DNA of 64,000 bases from Pseudoscleropodium purum (lineage: Eukaryota > Streptophyta > Bryopsida > Hypnales > Brachytheciaceae), in assembly GCA_963969395.1 (NCBI GenBank), contig OZ017801.1, positions 14,823,611 through 14,887,610 on the forward strand, in the 5' to 3' direction. The position numbers and the translations under genes are program-made. The stretch's first letter is position 1. Each line of letters begins with the position of its first letter. The notes beneath the pieces were generated by a model that saw nothing but the letters and a program-made list of their open reading frames with translations, searched no databases and was not told the origin of the DNA. Below, piece by piece: positions 1 through 10,610 of the stretch.

Positions 1-2300
1 GGTATAGTAGAATAACTTTTTTCAAAAAACTTTGGATTAAAAAAAGTTGTGAAATCAAGATAAATTTTAAGTTTCCAATAAAAAACTTATGAATAAATTT
101 CAGAGAAGATTTTTGAAATTGTTAAAAAAAATGTCCCTTCCAACTCCTCTTTCAAATTTGCCTATAAATTTTGATTGGAGACTTGAAATCTCAAACGGAT
201 TTTTATAGATGAAAGTTAGATTGATATTCTTCATTAACTTAGTTCAAATTTTTCTGAAAAAAGTTATCATACTATGCCAAAACGAGGTCTGAAATTCTAC
301 TTTGCACACAATTCTTACTTTTGACTAATGTATGAGTAGTTGAGCTACACTAGTCCTCATTTACATATCCCATATAATTTGCCCCTACTCTATCACCCCA
401 CTTGTATAAAGGTCTTGTGTTCTCCAAGATAAATGGCTCTGAAAGTGATATTGTAAGGCTTGTTGGACCTTATTGATCGTTTCCAAATGCTTGAAAATAA
501 TTTTTATTATTTTTCACATGAAGAAGAAAAAATGTGGAATATAACTGAAGTAGTTTCATATTTTTTGGAGCTATTATGAATTAGTTATGAATTTATAAAG
601 AATTCTGCCATAGGTCTCTAGTTGTGACTTGTAGCCCTTGCAAAATCCACTCTTAAATAGTTTGAAAAAAGATATGGCTTTAACAAAAACAAGCATTGAG
701 GCATGCAAAAAGTAATAGGGAAGGTTCCTGAATGAGACCTTCCCTGAAACTTGAATGGAAGCTTGGATTAATTATTATTTTAGATTTTTTAGCATATGTA
801 AGAAGGTAATTGGCTTGCCAATTCTCATTTTAAAAAAAATTTATAAACACCTATCCACTTAATTAGAAATGGACCACCTTTGGCTCTTAAATTGACCTTT
901 AAAAAGGTATGAACCATCCATTGGAAAACAATGAACCAACTTTTTCCTATTTTGACATAATCAATAGTCCATCATGTATTTATTTTTTAGCCACCTAGAG
1001 GATAGTTTGAAGAAGGTCAGTTTTAAAGCACACTACCATAGACAAAGAATGCAATGGTAAGTGGCATTCAAAGTTCAGAAGCTAAATACTTTGAACTTAT
1101 TTGAATGCGATTGTGAATTTTATTAAATTAGATTTAAAATAATATAATGAATCTACTTTGGGAATGTTAATGATATCAACTAATTAGCATTAATGTGGTT
1201 GTGGGTTTCAATCCTAGTAGTGAACTTGCTTGTATGGCAATTGCTGGCATGGCATATCTATCTAAGTAGCCATTTTGCTGATGTGGCAATTTTTGCATAC
1301 GATGCATTTGACGTGATTGATTTTTGAATAATAATTAATTTTTTTTGAATTTGACAAAATCATAAAATAAAATCAACATAGAAGTGTTGATTTTTGTCTA
1401 AATCAAATTTTCATAATCAATTGTCCTAATTACTATATTTGAATTAATTATTATGTTCGTTGGGACATTGTTTTTTCTAAAGGTGACATTTCCCTCTTTG
1501 TACATATGGAATTTCAATCTCAACAGGATGATTTCATAAATTATGAAATATTATTATACACAATGGATATATAGTGACAAGAAAGTCAATTTGAGAGAAA
1601 CCATATAAAATTTCTAAAAGGGATACATGTGGCATTATTTAGACATTGGTTGAGGAGCTTTTACATAATTTCTAAAAAGGGTACATATATACTTTTCCTA
1701 CTAGAGTACTAGTTGTAAAACTTCTAAGCAAAAATTTGAGCAAGTTTACCTCTTATGTTCAATGAATTCATGAATTCAGCTTCTAAAATCCACTTCAACC
1801 GCCTATATTTGTATTTTAGAGGAACATGTAGAATCTATAAATGATATGAGACATACTTGTGTTTTTTTTCTTGTGAATATGAATATCTTCCATATCCATA
1901 TTTTGTATTCATGTTCTATTAGCATATTTGTATCCTTATCGTGAATTTTGTAGTTTAGAACTATATCTGTATTCTATAACCATATCCATATTTTGTATCT
2001 CCATTTTATATAATTCATTTTTTTTTGTTTGTATTTTGTATTCAAATTTGGATGGCCAAGATTGTTTGTTCTACAAACATCAATGGCTTTGGTTTTTTCC
2101 AAAGATTGACAACATTTAGAAAGGGGAGATTTTTCTTGAACTCATATTAATGGTTATTGATTTTTCCAAAGGTAGGTCTGGTAGGAGGGAAGAATTGAAA
2201 TACAAACATCATATTCGCATCTTTTGGGTATATAGTATAACTATATGAGGGCTCCAAATCATTATAGAAGCCCCCAAAGAATATTGACTCAAAGCAAAGG
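1..2300. other. AT-rich intergenic DNA, no gene seen
   Basis: The stretch is strongly AT-rich with stop codons in all frames, and I found no credible exon. It holds one copy of a dispersed repeat (480-650, described separately). A small perfect hairpin lies at 717-745, with the 9-bp arms AGGGAAGGT and ACCTTCCCT around an 11-nt loop; it has no T-tract and I assign it no function. The 63-codon open frame at 1928-2119 has low-complexity Tyr/Ile/Phe composition and is judged chance. Confidence 0.6.
480..650 (+). repeat. Dispersed repeat R1, copy 1
   Basis: This copy shares the core GTTTCATATTTTTTGGAGCT, followed by TGAATTAGTTATGAATTT, with 42300-42425 and 47985-48125. The other two copies also carry the preceding segment TGGCATCTAACCCAAG. 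All three lie in the same orientation in AT-rich DNA. The element type is unknown; no termini or target duplications were recognised. Confidence 0.5.
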
Positions 2301-2312
2301 AATTATACATAG

Positions 2313-2439
2313 TGTGAGGATAACACAACATTGTTCCATAGGCCATTGCATGACATTCTTTCATGAACACTTAAATAGTTCTTTCTTCAAGTTAAAGCGA
2401 GCATAAAGTACCAGTGAACAATGCTGTGTTATCCTCACA
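2313..2439 (+). ncRNA. Candidate small-RNA precursor hairpin
   Basis: The 24-nt arms 2313-2336 (beginning TGTGAGGATAACACA) and 2416-2439 (ending TGTGTTATCCTCACA) pair at 23 of 24 positions, with a single A:C mismatch, around a 79-nt loop. A near-perfect 21-24 bp duplex without longer flanking complementarity is the shape of a plant MIRNA foldback rather than of a MITE, which would pair along its whole length. I do not recognise either arm as a known miRNA. A short transposon remnant with 24-bp terminal inverted repeats is the main alternative. Confidence 0.35.
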
Positions 2440-2494
2440 ACCCATGAGTTGATATATACTTTATTAAACTCTTTTTCATTACCCCTGTATGAGG

Positions 2495-2725
2495 TTAGAA
2501 TTGATCCTCCGCACCTTGGTTTTCTTCACCGTTGGTATGAATGTGAATTAGTGGATGTACCGTAATCTGATCAACCTGTAGGTAACTTACATTATTATAT
2601 TCTGCATGGATGCAAGTCAAGCAACGACAGGGAGCCAGATTCCCAAGAGTGAAACTCAGTCGTGCGGAGTTCCGCCGAAGACGAAGTGTTTCGTTGAATA
2701 ACGGATTCGAACCTTCCGAAGACAA
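2495..2725 (-). CDS. Uncertain coding fragment
   Basis: This is a 76-codon open frame on the minus strand with no ATG at its 5' end. Its base composition is richer in GC than the surroundings, and it holds a potential splice donor (AAT|GTAAGTTACC) near 2590. It could be a first or internal exon of a decayed gene. I recognise no domain, and no partner exon is visible. It may equally be non-coding. Confidence 0.15.
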   Translation of the reverse strand: MSSEGSNPLFNETLRLRRNSARLSFTLGNLAPCRCLTCIHAEYNNVSYLQVDQITVHPLIHIHTNGEENQGAEDQF

Positions 2726-2742
2726 AAGTTTAACATAACTTA

Positions 2743-2765
2743 ATGCACTGTACTGTACTGTACTG
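2743..2765. repeat. CTGTA pentamer microsatellite
   Basis: About four direct repeats of CTGTA/TGTAC. Confidence 0.7.
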
Positions 2766-3123
2766 TTTGTTTCTTTGGGTCAGTACAAAATGAAAGGGAC
2801 AATGTCGAACTACATTTCATGATCAATGAGTCCCAAAAAATAAAAGAAAAAACTTCAGATCGAATTTGCAGCTAGACTCCACTCACGTACTCAGGTGATC
2901 ATTGTTTTGCCGTCGAATATTTTTGCTTTGTTTTCAGTTGTTTGAATTCAAATGAATGATACCTGGAAAGAATGTTGAATTGAAATCAGTTTCACCCTGG
3001 CATGGGGGCCTGACTAGGTGCGGACGTGGGGTGCAGTGGCAGGGGTGGGGGAAGTGTGGAGTATACTTCTAACTTATGTTTTTTCTTGCAATGGAAGTCA
3101 TTCTCTTCCGTCGATTCGGGTGT

Positions 3124-3126
<3 letters not shown>

Positions 3127-3203
<77 letters not shown>
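3127..3203. repeat. (TA)n microsatellite
   Basis: A nearly uninterrupted run of about 38 TA units lies roughly 0.35 kb upstream of the metallothionein-like TATA box. It produces spurious Tyr-Ile open frames on both strands. Confidence 0.95.
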
Positions 3204-3207
<4 letters not shown>

Positions 3208-3299
3208 TTCAATGAGTCCCAGTGATAAGAAATTAAAAAGTTTAAACGCAGAAGAGACAGCGAGGGAGTGTCTAAATTTTACCCGGCAGCAGCTGCTCG

Positions 3300-3560
3300 G
3301 CAAGGTGGACTGAGTTCCGATCCGGCTGCGTCGATCAAGGGCCCCAACTGAAGCCGCAACGCAACGACATTCCTCCGTCCACGCGTGCTGGCGCCCACTC
3401 CGCCACGACCGACTGCCGCATCCAAAACGGAAACATATGCTCCTTCATATCTGTCCAAAAAAATGAAAAAAAAATGAAAAAAAAAAATGAAGAAAAAAAA
3501 TGCTGAGAAATATAATTAAACAATCCGCCCGGGAATCCGCCCCACATGCTTATATATACG
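3300..3560 (+). promoter_or_regulatory. Core promoter of the metallothionein-like gene
   Basis: A GC-richer segment (3300-3440) is followed by an A-rich spacer and then a good TATA box (CTTATATATAC, 3549-3559). Transcription would be expected to start about 25-35 bp downstream, near 3585. I looked for the animal-type metal response core TGCRCNC and saw no clear cluster, so no metal regulation is claimed. Confidence 0.5.
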
Positions 3561-3678
3561 GAGGAAGGGCTCCTGGCTTCTCCTCTGATCTTCGTGTTCG
3601 TGCTCCTGCCACGATCGCTTCTCTCTCTCACTTTGGTTGGCAACTCAGCCATTGTGCGTGACTTAAGCTTCGATCAAG

Positions 3679-3900
3679 GTATCCAAAGCTGTTGGGTTTT
3701 GTGCCGTGGGTATATGTGTGTGGCTTGCCAATGCAGCTTTGTTTGCAGTTGTTGAACTAGCTTCCAACATGGAGGATCTGGTTTTCTACTGACGATTCCT
3801 GCGTGATAGTCGATCGATCACCAGTGTTTGTTTGTTTGTTTGTTTGTTTGTTTGTTGATTTGTCTGTTGGTTGATGGTTTGTCGGACTGTTTGTTTGCAG
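3679..3900 (+). other. 5'UTR intron with (GTTT)n tract
   Basis: A donor at AAG|GTATCC (3679) and an acceptor at TTTGCAG|GG (3900) bound an intron in the untranslated leader of the metallothionein-like gene. The intron holds an approximately 30-nt run of GTTT repeats (about 3825-3855). Leader introns are common in strongly expressed plant genes; an enhancing role here is inference. Confidence 0.6.
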
Positions 3901-3938
3901 GGAACGGTGGATTTAGCTTGCTCATCATCCCGCTCATC

Positions 3939-4994
3939 ATGTCTTGTGGAAATGGATCGTGCGGGTGCTGCCCCAAGTGCGGCTGCCGGGCGACTTGCAC
4001 GTGAGTATATATAGCTGGAGCTAGTTAAATGCTCGCTAGCTTTGTGTATCGATCGGATAGGGGAGAATTGACACTAATTAGAGCACTTGTATACATATGT
4101 GAGCGCGTGCGTTACCTTGAGGACGGGTTATGTCACTGAATCGAGTTCTGGGATCAGAGAGCTTTGAATACACCAGTTAGGCTCAATCTGTGGGGATCAG
4201 ATGTTGATCAGATATGGTGCTTTCGATCAGTCCATAGATGTCGTCCGTTTGAATTTAGTGTTGTTGGCGGCGGGTTAATTTTGAGGTTCTGAAGATCTGA
4301 TGAAAGCACGGAGGTCGTTTTAAACTGAAGTGATACGTCGATACGGTGTTCCGACTTCCGACTGAGTCTGTTACGTTTTCTCGGCTTTCGTTTGTGAAAC
4401 AGATGATCTAGTTCTCACTTCTGTCAGGTTAACGTTTGTGTGAATTCAGTGTTGCGGAGGGTTGGGCCTCCAGAGATCATTCGACGTGATCTAGGAAGTT
4501 CAGACATCTTCTACTCGATCTTGATAACTAAACAGAATAAGTCGGTGTGAGTGAGCTGAGGCCGTTTTTTTGTGTTTTGTTAATTTGTGCAACAGATGCA
4601 ACCAGAGTTTGGGCTTCGACGAAGCCATGGGAAGTCTCAGGTACACAAATTTATATATGATAACACCATGTTCTGGCTTTGTTTCTTGAGTTGGTACTTT
4701 GTGTATAATTATATATATTACCTCTTGACGAGATCGGGGTCGATCGATCTGGGCTGAGTTGCGCATGCTGCTGTTAGATTGGTAGATAGCATTACTAACT
4801 GTGTTTGGTCTTGTTCGAATCGGAGACAACTTCGCGGTGTATTATTTTCTGTGCTTTGATCTCATAAAATAAGGTCTTGCAGATTCCATGTCATGACAGT
4901 AACGGCCACCGAGGCCAACTGCGGTGCCACCTGGGCTTGCGCCAACGAAGGATTCTCCACCGAGGCCTCCACACGCAATGCCTATTTCGGCTGA
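3939..4994 (+). CDS. Metallothionein-like Cys-rich protein, three exons
   Basis: The exons are 3939-4000, 4596-4640 and 4883-4994. They join in frame (phases 2 and 2) to give 72 residues ending in TGA. The N-terminal 22 residues hold eight cysteines in CxC, CC and CxxC spacing (C3, C8, C10, C11, C14, C16, C20, C22; start MSCGNGSCGCCPKCGC), as in the metal-thiolate cluster of plant metallothioneins. The likely role is cytosolic chelation and buffering of Cu/Zn/Cd. Known plant types 1-3 have a second Cys-rich cluster at the C terminus. Here the C-terminal 50 residues hold only two cysteines and end in NAYFG, so only one cluster can form. All splice sites are GT..AG, and a TATA box and leader intron lie upstream. 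Whether it belongs to a named metallothionein class or to a lineage-specific small Cys-rich family is unresolved. Confidence 0.72.
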
Positions 4995-7900
4995 TCGACC
5001 AGGACTTCAGTAGCAAATCGATCAATGCGTTGATTCTAAGATACTGAAGCTTAGACCTCCTGTACAGAAACTGCTTGAGGAAAGTGCAAGAATGGTGTGC
5101 AAGATATATTTTTGTTTTAGTGATTAGTTTCCAAATAATTAATCGATCAGCGATCGATATGAGTATTTATTAATTACGTGTGTTACGAAAGTTTAGTGGC
5201 CAGTCATGCTTGGGCTGCTCTTTCCTAGTACTAGGCGTGTTAAGCAGAACTGCAACGTAAGGCCCATGGAAACCCACGTTGCAAGAACATACAGTGCGAT
5301 GCAAAGTGGTGTTACCATCATATATTGACTGCACACCCGAGTTGGATATGAATATATCAATACCAAAGGTTTAATTTCCTATTTTTCGACACTGCCTAGC
5401 TACTCTTGTCTTCGTAACTTCGTTCAAGTAACGTGTACACGCTCGGCAATCACATCGATCCGCCATATATGCATTTCTTAGCTAGTAATGGCCAGTTTGG
5501 AACTTGTAACTCCCATTTCGTCTTATATCTTATAATTACTTTGAACACTCAGCAGCTAGCCGCTGTTGCAATCTGTCCACACCCTTGTCTGCTGCGGTGA
5601 CTATTTCAGCTAGTATATCCGTGTGAAGCTAATTATTAATTTGCAACAATGAAAAAGGGTCATCGAATCCAGGCACGCCGAAGATGCTATCCAGGTTTGA
5701 CGCAGGAGTTCGGTGAATGTCCCTTACGTAATCGATATAATTAGGTCGAATCTGACATGTAACGAAATGTCCATTCCAGACAATCACAATAGCAAGCATG
5801 GCTGCTGGAATGTACTCTCTACGAAATGTACAAGAATGGAATGAGAGGTCTAGTCCGTGTTAATTGCGGTCAAAGTCATTCCTTGAAGACTGCGCTACAT
5901 ATGGTATATTTAAGTAATCTGACCGAGTGACTGATGCATGGACCCAAATTTGAATTTCTTTTTACTCAGCTCAAGTTGCTGCTATAGATGCTAATTAAAG
6001 GGATGCTCCCACCTGGCGTTGTTTTGTTCTTAACCCTTAAGACATTTCATCATTTCATGTGTAGGCTTGGTCAAACTTCAATACTTCATTAGATTTCTAC
6101 ATTAAAACACACATTTCAAAATTTTGATATTTTATACATGTAGGTATATATGGTTAAAATTTAATCTCATTTTTTCATAATTAAAAACATCAAATTGAAT
6201 TTAATATGATTTTCTTCAGAATTTTTTTGGTAAAAATCATAGAAATTACAAAAGTATTTTAACTTATATAATTTTTTTTACACAAAAATGGAGATAATAG
6301 TGGCAATCATTGTGGTGTAATTGAATGGGTACTCCTAGGGCTCTTTTCAAGAGAAAATTAATAGAAAAAGTTTAAAAGTGGTATATTTTGAGCTTTCGAG
6401 ATGCTATCTTCGAACTATACGAAGTGTTACAAAAATCACAATTTTAACAATTTTGGAAAAATTGAAAATTGAATCAAAAGTAGATTATTGTATGGAGTTA
6501 CATTTTTTTTTGTTAAGCTTAAAAACATTTCAAATTAAAAACTATGTGAAAATTCAAGATTTGACTTTCAAAATGTCCATAGGGCTTGCATTGTATTTTA
6601 AGGGTTTAAAGGGTTATAAGTGCACACACCAGTTACACATTGTCATTTGTATTTTTTTGTAATTATCAAACCTAGCTAGCACATGATGTGGTAATCATTT
6701 AAGAGCAATTGTTGCTAACAAGGACCAACTTATTTTCCAGAAACATAAAGTTTAGGAATAATTGCTCACTCTTATAAATTTGTGTTGCCAAGGGTACATT
6801 ATAGAGGACCACTTTTTGCTCTTATCTTCAATTATGATAGAAAAGGGGACATTATCTACAACAACCAACCATGCACAGAAAAAAATAAATTGTTATCTTG
6901 TCCTACTATTCCAATATATTTCAAATCCTCTTGAAATTGAAATGTGCATTTGTTCTTTCTTTGAGAATTACAAAGTACAAAATATGCTTTGAATTTCTTT
7001 TGACTTTCTGTTAGGTTCTCTGGTGTTGCTCTATTGTCTTTCAAACTTTTGTACTAGTGTTGAAAGTGAATAAATTTTCATGCAATTGCAATTTTGACAT
7101 TTTGTTTCATTTTATTCCTTTAGGAAATCCATTTTTCATTGGGATTCATTGTAGACATGAGAGAACAATTTTTGATTCCCTTGGAGTCTTGCTTCATAGA
7201 GAAATTTTCTTTATAATTTGAAAAGTGGCCCTTCTATAGACTTTGTGATGGAATAATTTGAAGTGTGTTCTAGTAAAGTTTTTATTCAAAATATTACAGC
7301 ATGTACTTCATTGAACCTTTCACAGTGTTCATGCACATGCTTTAAAGTTGCATTGAAACTACTACTAGCATTCATGATAGACATGAAGACTTCCATTGAA
7401 GTGTAGGATGTTTTGCTTCACAAATTTAAAATTGAGAAATGAAGAACCAATTGGATCATAGAATTATGGAGCCTCCATGCGACTCAACACAATGCCCTTC
7501 AATGGTGAGTTTTTACCTCATTTCTACAACCTTTTTCTAAAGCATTCATTGTGCATTCCTTGATGTAGGAACACAATAGACCTACAAAACAACTAACAAC
7601 ACTGTGATGCCAAAATAAATCCGTGCATGACACAAATGAAGTCATTATCCATTAACACTTACAATCGTAGAACTACAATGTGTATAATGATGGGATCTAC
7701 AGAGAAGTACCTGCTTGTACACTAAGTATTCATTCTTCTATTCATTTGCATTCTTTGTGTCATTTCCATTTCCCCTCAAATTTTTTTTGTTTTATTGTTA
7801 TCTCACTATATCTATTTAGCAATTGCATTGTCGACTTTAGACTTGCAAGAAGACAAAAACCTCTTTGATGCCTTTGTTAAAGCACATCTAATGAGCATCA

Positions 7901-8100
7901 ATGTCTATAAAGATTCATTTATTTTTCATCATATTTAAATGTTTTTTCCATTATATTATTTTGTGTATGTTCATTACAGATTTGCAAATTCACTAAATTC
8001 TATTTTGATCATTACAACACTATAGTAGTTGACGTACTTTCTACCTAGGTAATCATGAAATCATGATTCTACATATAGTGGCAGGTGGAATTCCCATACT
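4995..8100. other. Intergenic DNA, no gene seen
   Basis: 4995-5900 is of moderate GC and probably holds the 3'UTR and flank of the metallothionein-like gene. From about 6000 the sequence becomes very AT-rich. The open frames at 6378-6662, 6762-6992 and 7680-7868 have low-complexity composition and no recognisable domain, so I do not call them genes. Confidence 0.55.
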
Positions 8101-8169
8101 AACCTTCGGACCTAATCAACCATCTATTCTAGCAAAAGACAATGATGTGCAAGGAAGTCAACAAAAACC

Positions 8170-8451
8170 ATGGTTGTCATAGTGGACGGACGTCCGGTTC
8201 GCCCGTCCGTTAGAGGTCCCGCCCGTCCGATACAGTCAACACATAGTTGACTTTCTGATAACGGAAAAATAGGCCACGTGGATGCCATGTGGATTAAGGA
8301 ACATGTTGGGCATGGACGAGGTGACGTGTCATTCCGCAAAATTGCACAAGTTACAAAATTAAAGCCGTCCGGACCGTTTGTCCGTGCGGTCCGGTTTGCC
8401 CGTCCGTCCGTCTTGTCCGATGACCCTAACTCACCCGTTATGACATCCATG
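8170..8451. mobile_element. Foldback MITE M1, Mutator-like, GTCCG-rich
   Basis: The 282-bp element begins ATGGTTGTCATA and ends TTATGACATCCATG, the reverse complement of nearly the same sequence. The flanks ACAAAAACC (8161-8169) and ACAAATTCA (8452-8460) agree at 6 of 9 positions, consistent with an aged 9-bp target duplication. Both arms are loaded with GTCCG/CGGAC, whereas the host DNA is AT-rich. Length, ends and duplication size match M2, so I place them in one family. No coding capacity. Confidence 0.6.
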
Positions 8452-8863
8452 ACAAATTCAAGCATACAAAGACCATAAACCAAACTAGTTATCCCAAGAA
8501 ATTTTTATGTTGATCAAAGCAAAATGGGAGATATACTTTCAAAAACTCGATACAATAGATGAAAGGGACTTAATGATTCTAAATACTACAAGTAAATGGG
8601 CTCAGATTTCACAGGAAGTGATGCGAGCTAGATTTTCATCCTATTTGAGAGATGGCCTTTCCTACAAGCCCAAGTGGAAGCAATTGATTCTCAATTGCAA
8701 GAAAAATGTAGAATACTTTTCTTGTACAAGAATGAATTTATTAGATTATTCGAACTTATCAACAACTGAATGCAAATCTGAAGGTCTTCCTTGCAACTTC
8801 TTGCAAGAATTTTTTGATGCCATACATAAATGGTATATATGGGAATCAACCATAAATCCAGTC

Positions 8864-9151
8864 AGGGTTGTCATAACAGACAACATATTACTGTTCACAG
8901 ACAAATCGGACCGATTAGGGCTGACCAACTGCCAACTTCGGAGCCTTGTAACTTTTGCAAAACGTACCCAAATTGGGCATATGATATGTTTTTCGGTATC
9001 TGAAAAAATTGTATATGCCGAAAAACATATCATATGCCCAATTTGGATACTTTTTGCAAAAGTTACAAGGCTCCGAAGTTGGCAACCGGTCAGCCCTAAT
9101 CGGTCCGATTCGTTTGTGAACAATAATATGCTTTTCGTTATGACAACCATG
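8864..9151. mobile_element. Foldback MITE M2, near-perfect hairpin
   Basis: The 288-bp element is flanked by an exact 9-bp duplication, AATCCAGTC (8855-8863 and 9152-9160), the hallmark of Mutator-like transposition. The termini are AGGGTTGTCATAAC and GTTATGACAACCATG. The two arms of about 135 nt are roughly 90% complementary with almost no loop, so a transcript would form a long double-stranded RNA. Open frames run through it on both strands (part of a 230-codon frame on + and 179 codons on -). These are by-products of the palindrome inside a host frame, not genes. Confidence 0.85.
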
Positions 9152-9299
9152 AATCCAGTCTCTACATGTCCGGGACTTACTTTGATTATCAAATGGTAAT
9201 TTCCAACCACCACACTTGCCACAACAAGATGAACTTGAGAATGCAGATAGTGAACATGATATTGAAGATTCATTGGAGGTGTCACAACAAATGCTATTG

Positions 9300-10440
9300 G
9301 TGAGAGTTCACCTTACACCTCTCCACATTGCATAGTGAGTACCTCCTTTCACTAAGCTCCAACAAGAGATTCTCTAAGTACCTTTGCATCAAGACCATTC
9401 AATGATCTTCCATTTGAAGTGAATCCACAAGTCATTAGCTCATTAGACACCAATCAATATGACATGCACAAGTAGCCAAACAATATAGGCATATGCATGA
9501 AAAATGTTTCAGGACATGCCATTATCACTAAGGCAACAAAGGCAATGGGGGCAATTATGGCCTTCCAAATGTAAGAAATTGCAAATGTGTCATTTCAGTT
9601 GGAAAGGTCCAATTTCGATGTTCAGCTCAAACTATTCCTTGAGCAAATGGCCTATTCATAAGAAAAAGACAAATGCATGTATAAGGCAAGCATGGTGGCA
9701 AACAAGAACGCAAAATCGTCCATTTTAAAAGAAGTGAAGATGGTTAGGTGTCTCTCATAGCTATCCATTGTGTTAGGAAGAAGCTTGACAATGTCAAGCA
9801 ACAAAAGAATACAAAATAGTGAAGATGGTATTCAATTCTAAATACTACACAAGTACAAGTAGGGGATTCTTGTACGACAACATACCTTGTCCACCTACTT
9901 CTACTTGAACTAACAACACCGGCATTGATATGAATTCCAATGCAAGAGACTCAACAATTGCCTTTGAGGGTGACCACAACAACATCATGAAGACATTGTC
10001 AACAAAATTGTAACACACTACAGATACTACGAGTGACTATTGGTAGTCTATGTGGTAGCTACTATCAAAGTTGAAGTCCATGTCTTTGACTCAATCTTGA
10101 TAGTGCATGGACCGTTGTAGATTCTACACTATAATAAAACACATTTAGTGTAATAGTGAGAAGTTGTACTTCAAATTTTGAAATGCAAATCCTAAACTAT
10201 ATTTTCAATTTCAATTTGAATGTCATCACATATATGTAAATTCTTTGTTTCATAGTGTCTTTATTGTTATTTGGCAATTATAAAAATTGGAAAAAAAGAC
10301 AAAGATGAATCATTCTTTGCCTACAGCTAATGACAATGTCTAGTATTTAAGTGAACTCCAAGTTGCATCCTCTTACCTCTCCCCATTACTATTGCCATAT
10401 TGTTAAGAATCACTATAGCACCATCAAGGCTTAGACCATC
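9300..10440. other. Intergenic DNA within the Harbinger relic
   Basis: AT-rich sequence between the Myb-like relic and the transposase C-terminal fragment. I see no coding frame that I can support. Confidence 0.4.
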
Positions 10441-10610
10441 TTCGTCAATCACCTCCCCTTTCAAACCTTCCATCTATAAGATGTAGAAGAGATCCTTAAC
10501 TTCTTGGTGAGGTTGTTGTAGTAAAACATTATGTAGGATAGAGCAACACAAAATGACGTTGTCGAGTTGTAAGGCCTTGGCTTTGAGAAAACTTTGGGTT
10601 TCTAGCTACG
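10440..10610 (-). pseudogene. PIF/Harbinger transposase C-terminal fragment
   Basis: The minus strand reads LQLDNVILCCSILHNVLL followed by QQPHQEVKDLFYIL, then a stop and further weak similarity. The CCILHN block is the conserved C-terminal helix of HARBI1-type transposases, after the last catalytic acidic residue. It is convergent with the Myb-like relic at 8.5 kb, an arrangement known for two-gene PIF/Harbinger elements. It is either a separate copy from the relic at 13 kb or a displaced part of the same element. Confidence 0.5.

Larger units (their letters stand above)
8100..9300 (+). pseudogene. Myb/trihelix-like protein of a PIF/Harbinger element (broken)
   Basis: The open frame starting near 8507 encodes about 115 residues that resemble the Myb/SANT-trihelix accessory protein of PIF/Harbinger transposons. 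An AKWE stretch is followed by W-containing helices (KWAQISQEVM, YKPKWKQLILNCKK), then a VEYFS segment and a GLPCNFLQEFFDAIHKWY block. An acidic tail (DELENADSEHDIEDSLE) reads on at about 9210-9270 in another frame, so the gene is frameshifted. Two foldback elements, 8170-8451 and 8864-9151, have inserted upstream of and inside the frame. In the family this protein helps the transposase bind the element ends; this copy is inactive. The family call is by motif memory, not by search. Confidence 0.5.

Noticed and set aside
2690..2715. tRNA-like T-loop GGTTCGAATCC on the minus strand
   Set aside because: The T-stem does not pair well, and no acceptor, D or anticodon arms can be drawn around it.
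3018..3313. Tyr-Ile repeat proteins on both strands
   Set aside because: They are translations of the (TA)n microsatellite.
8746..9285. 179-codon antisense open frame
   Set aside because: It mirrors the sense frame because M2 is a palindrome; there is no independent coding signal.
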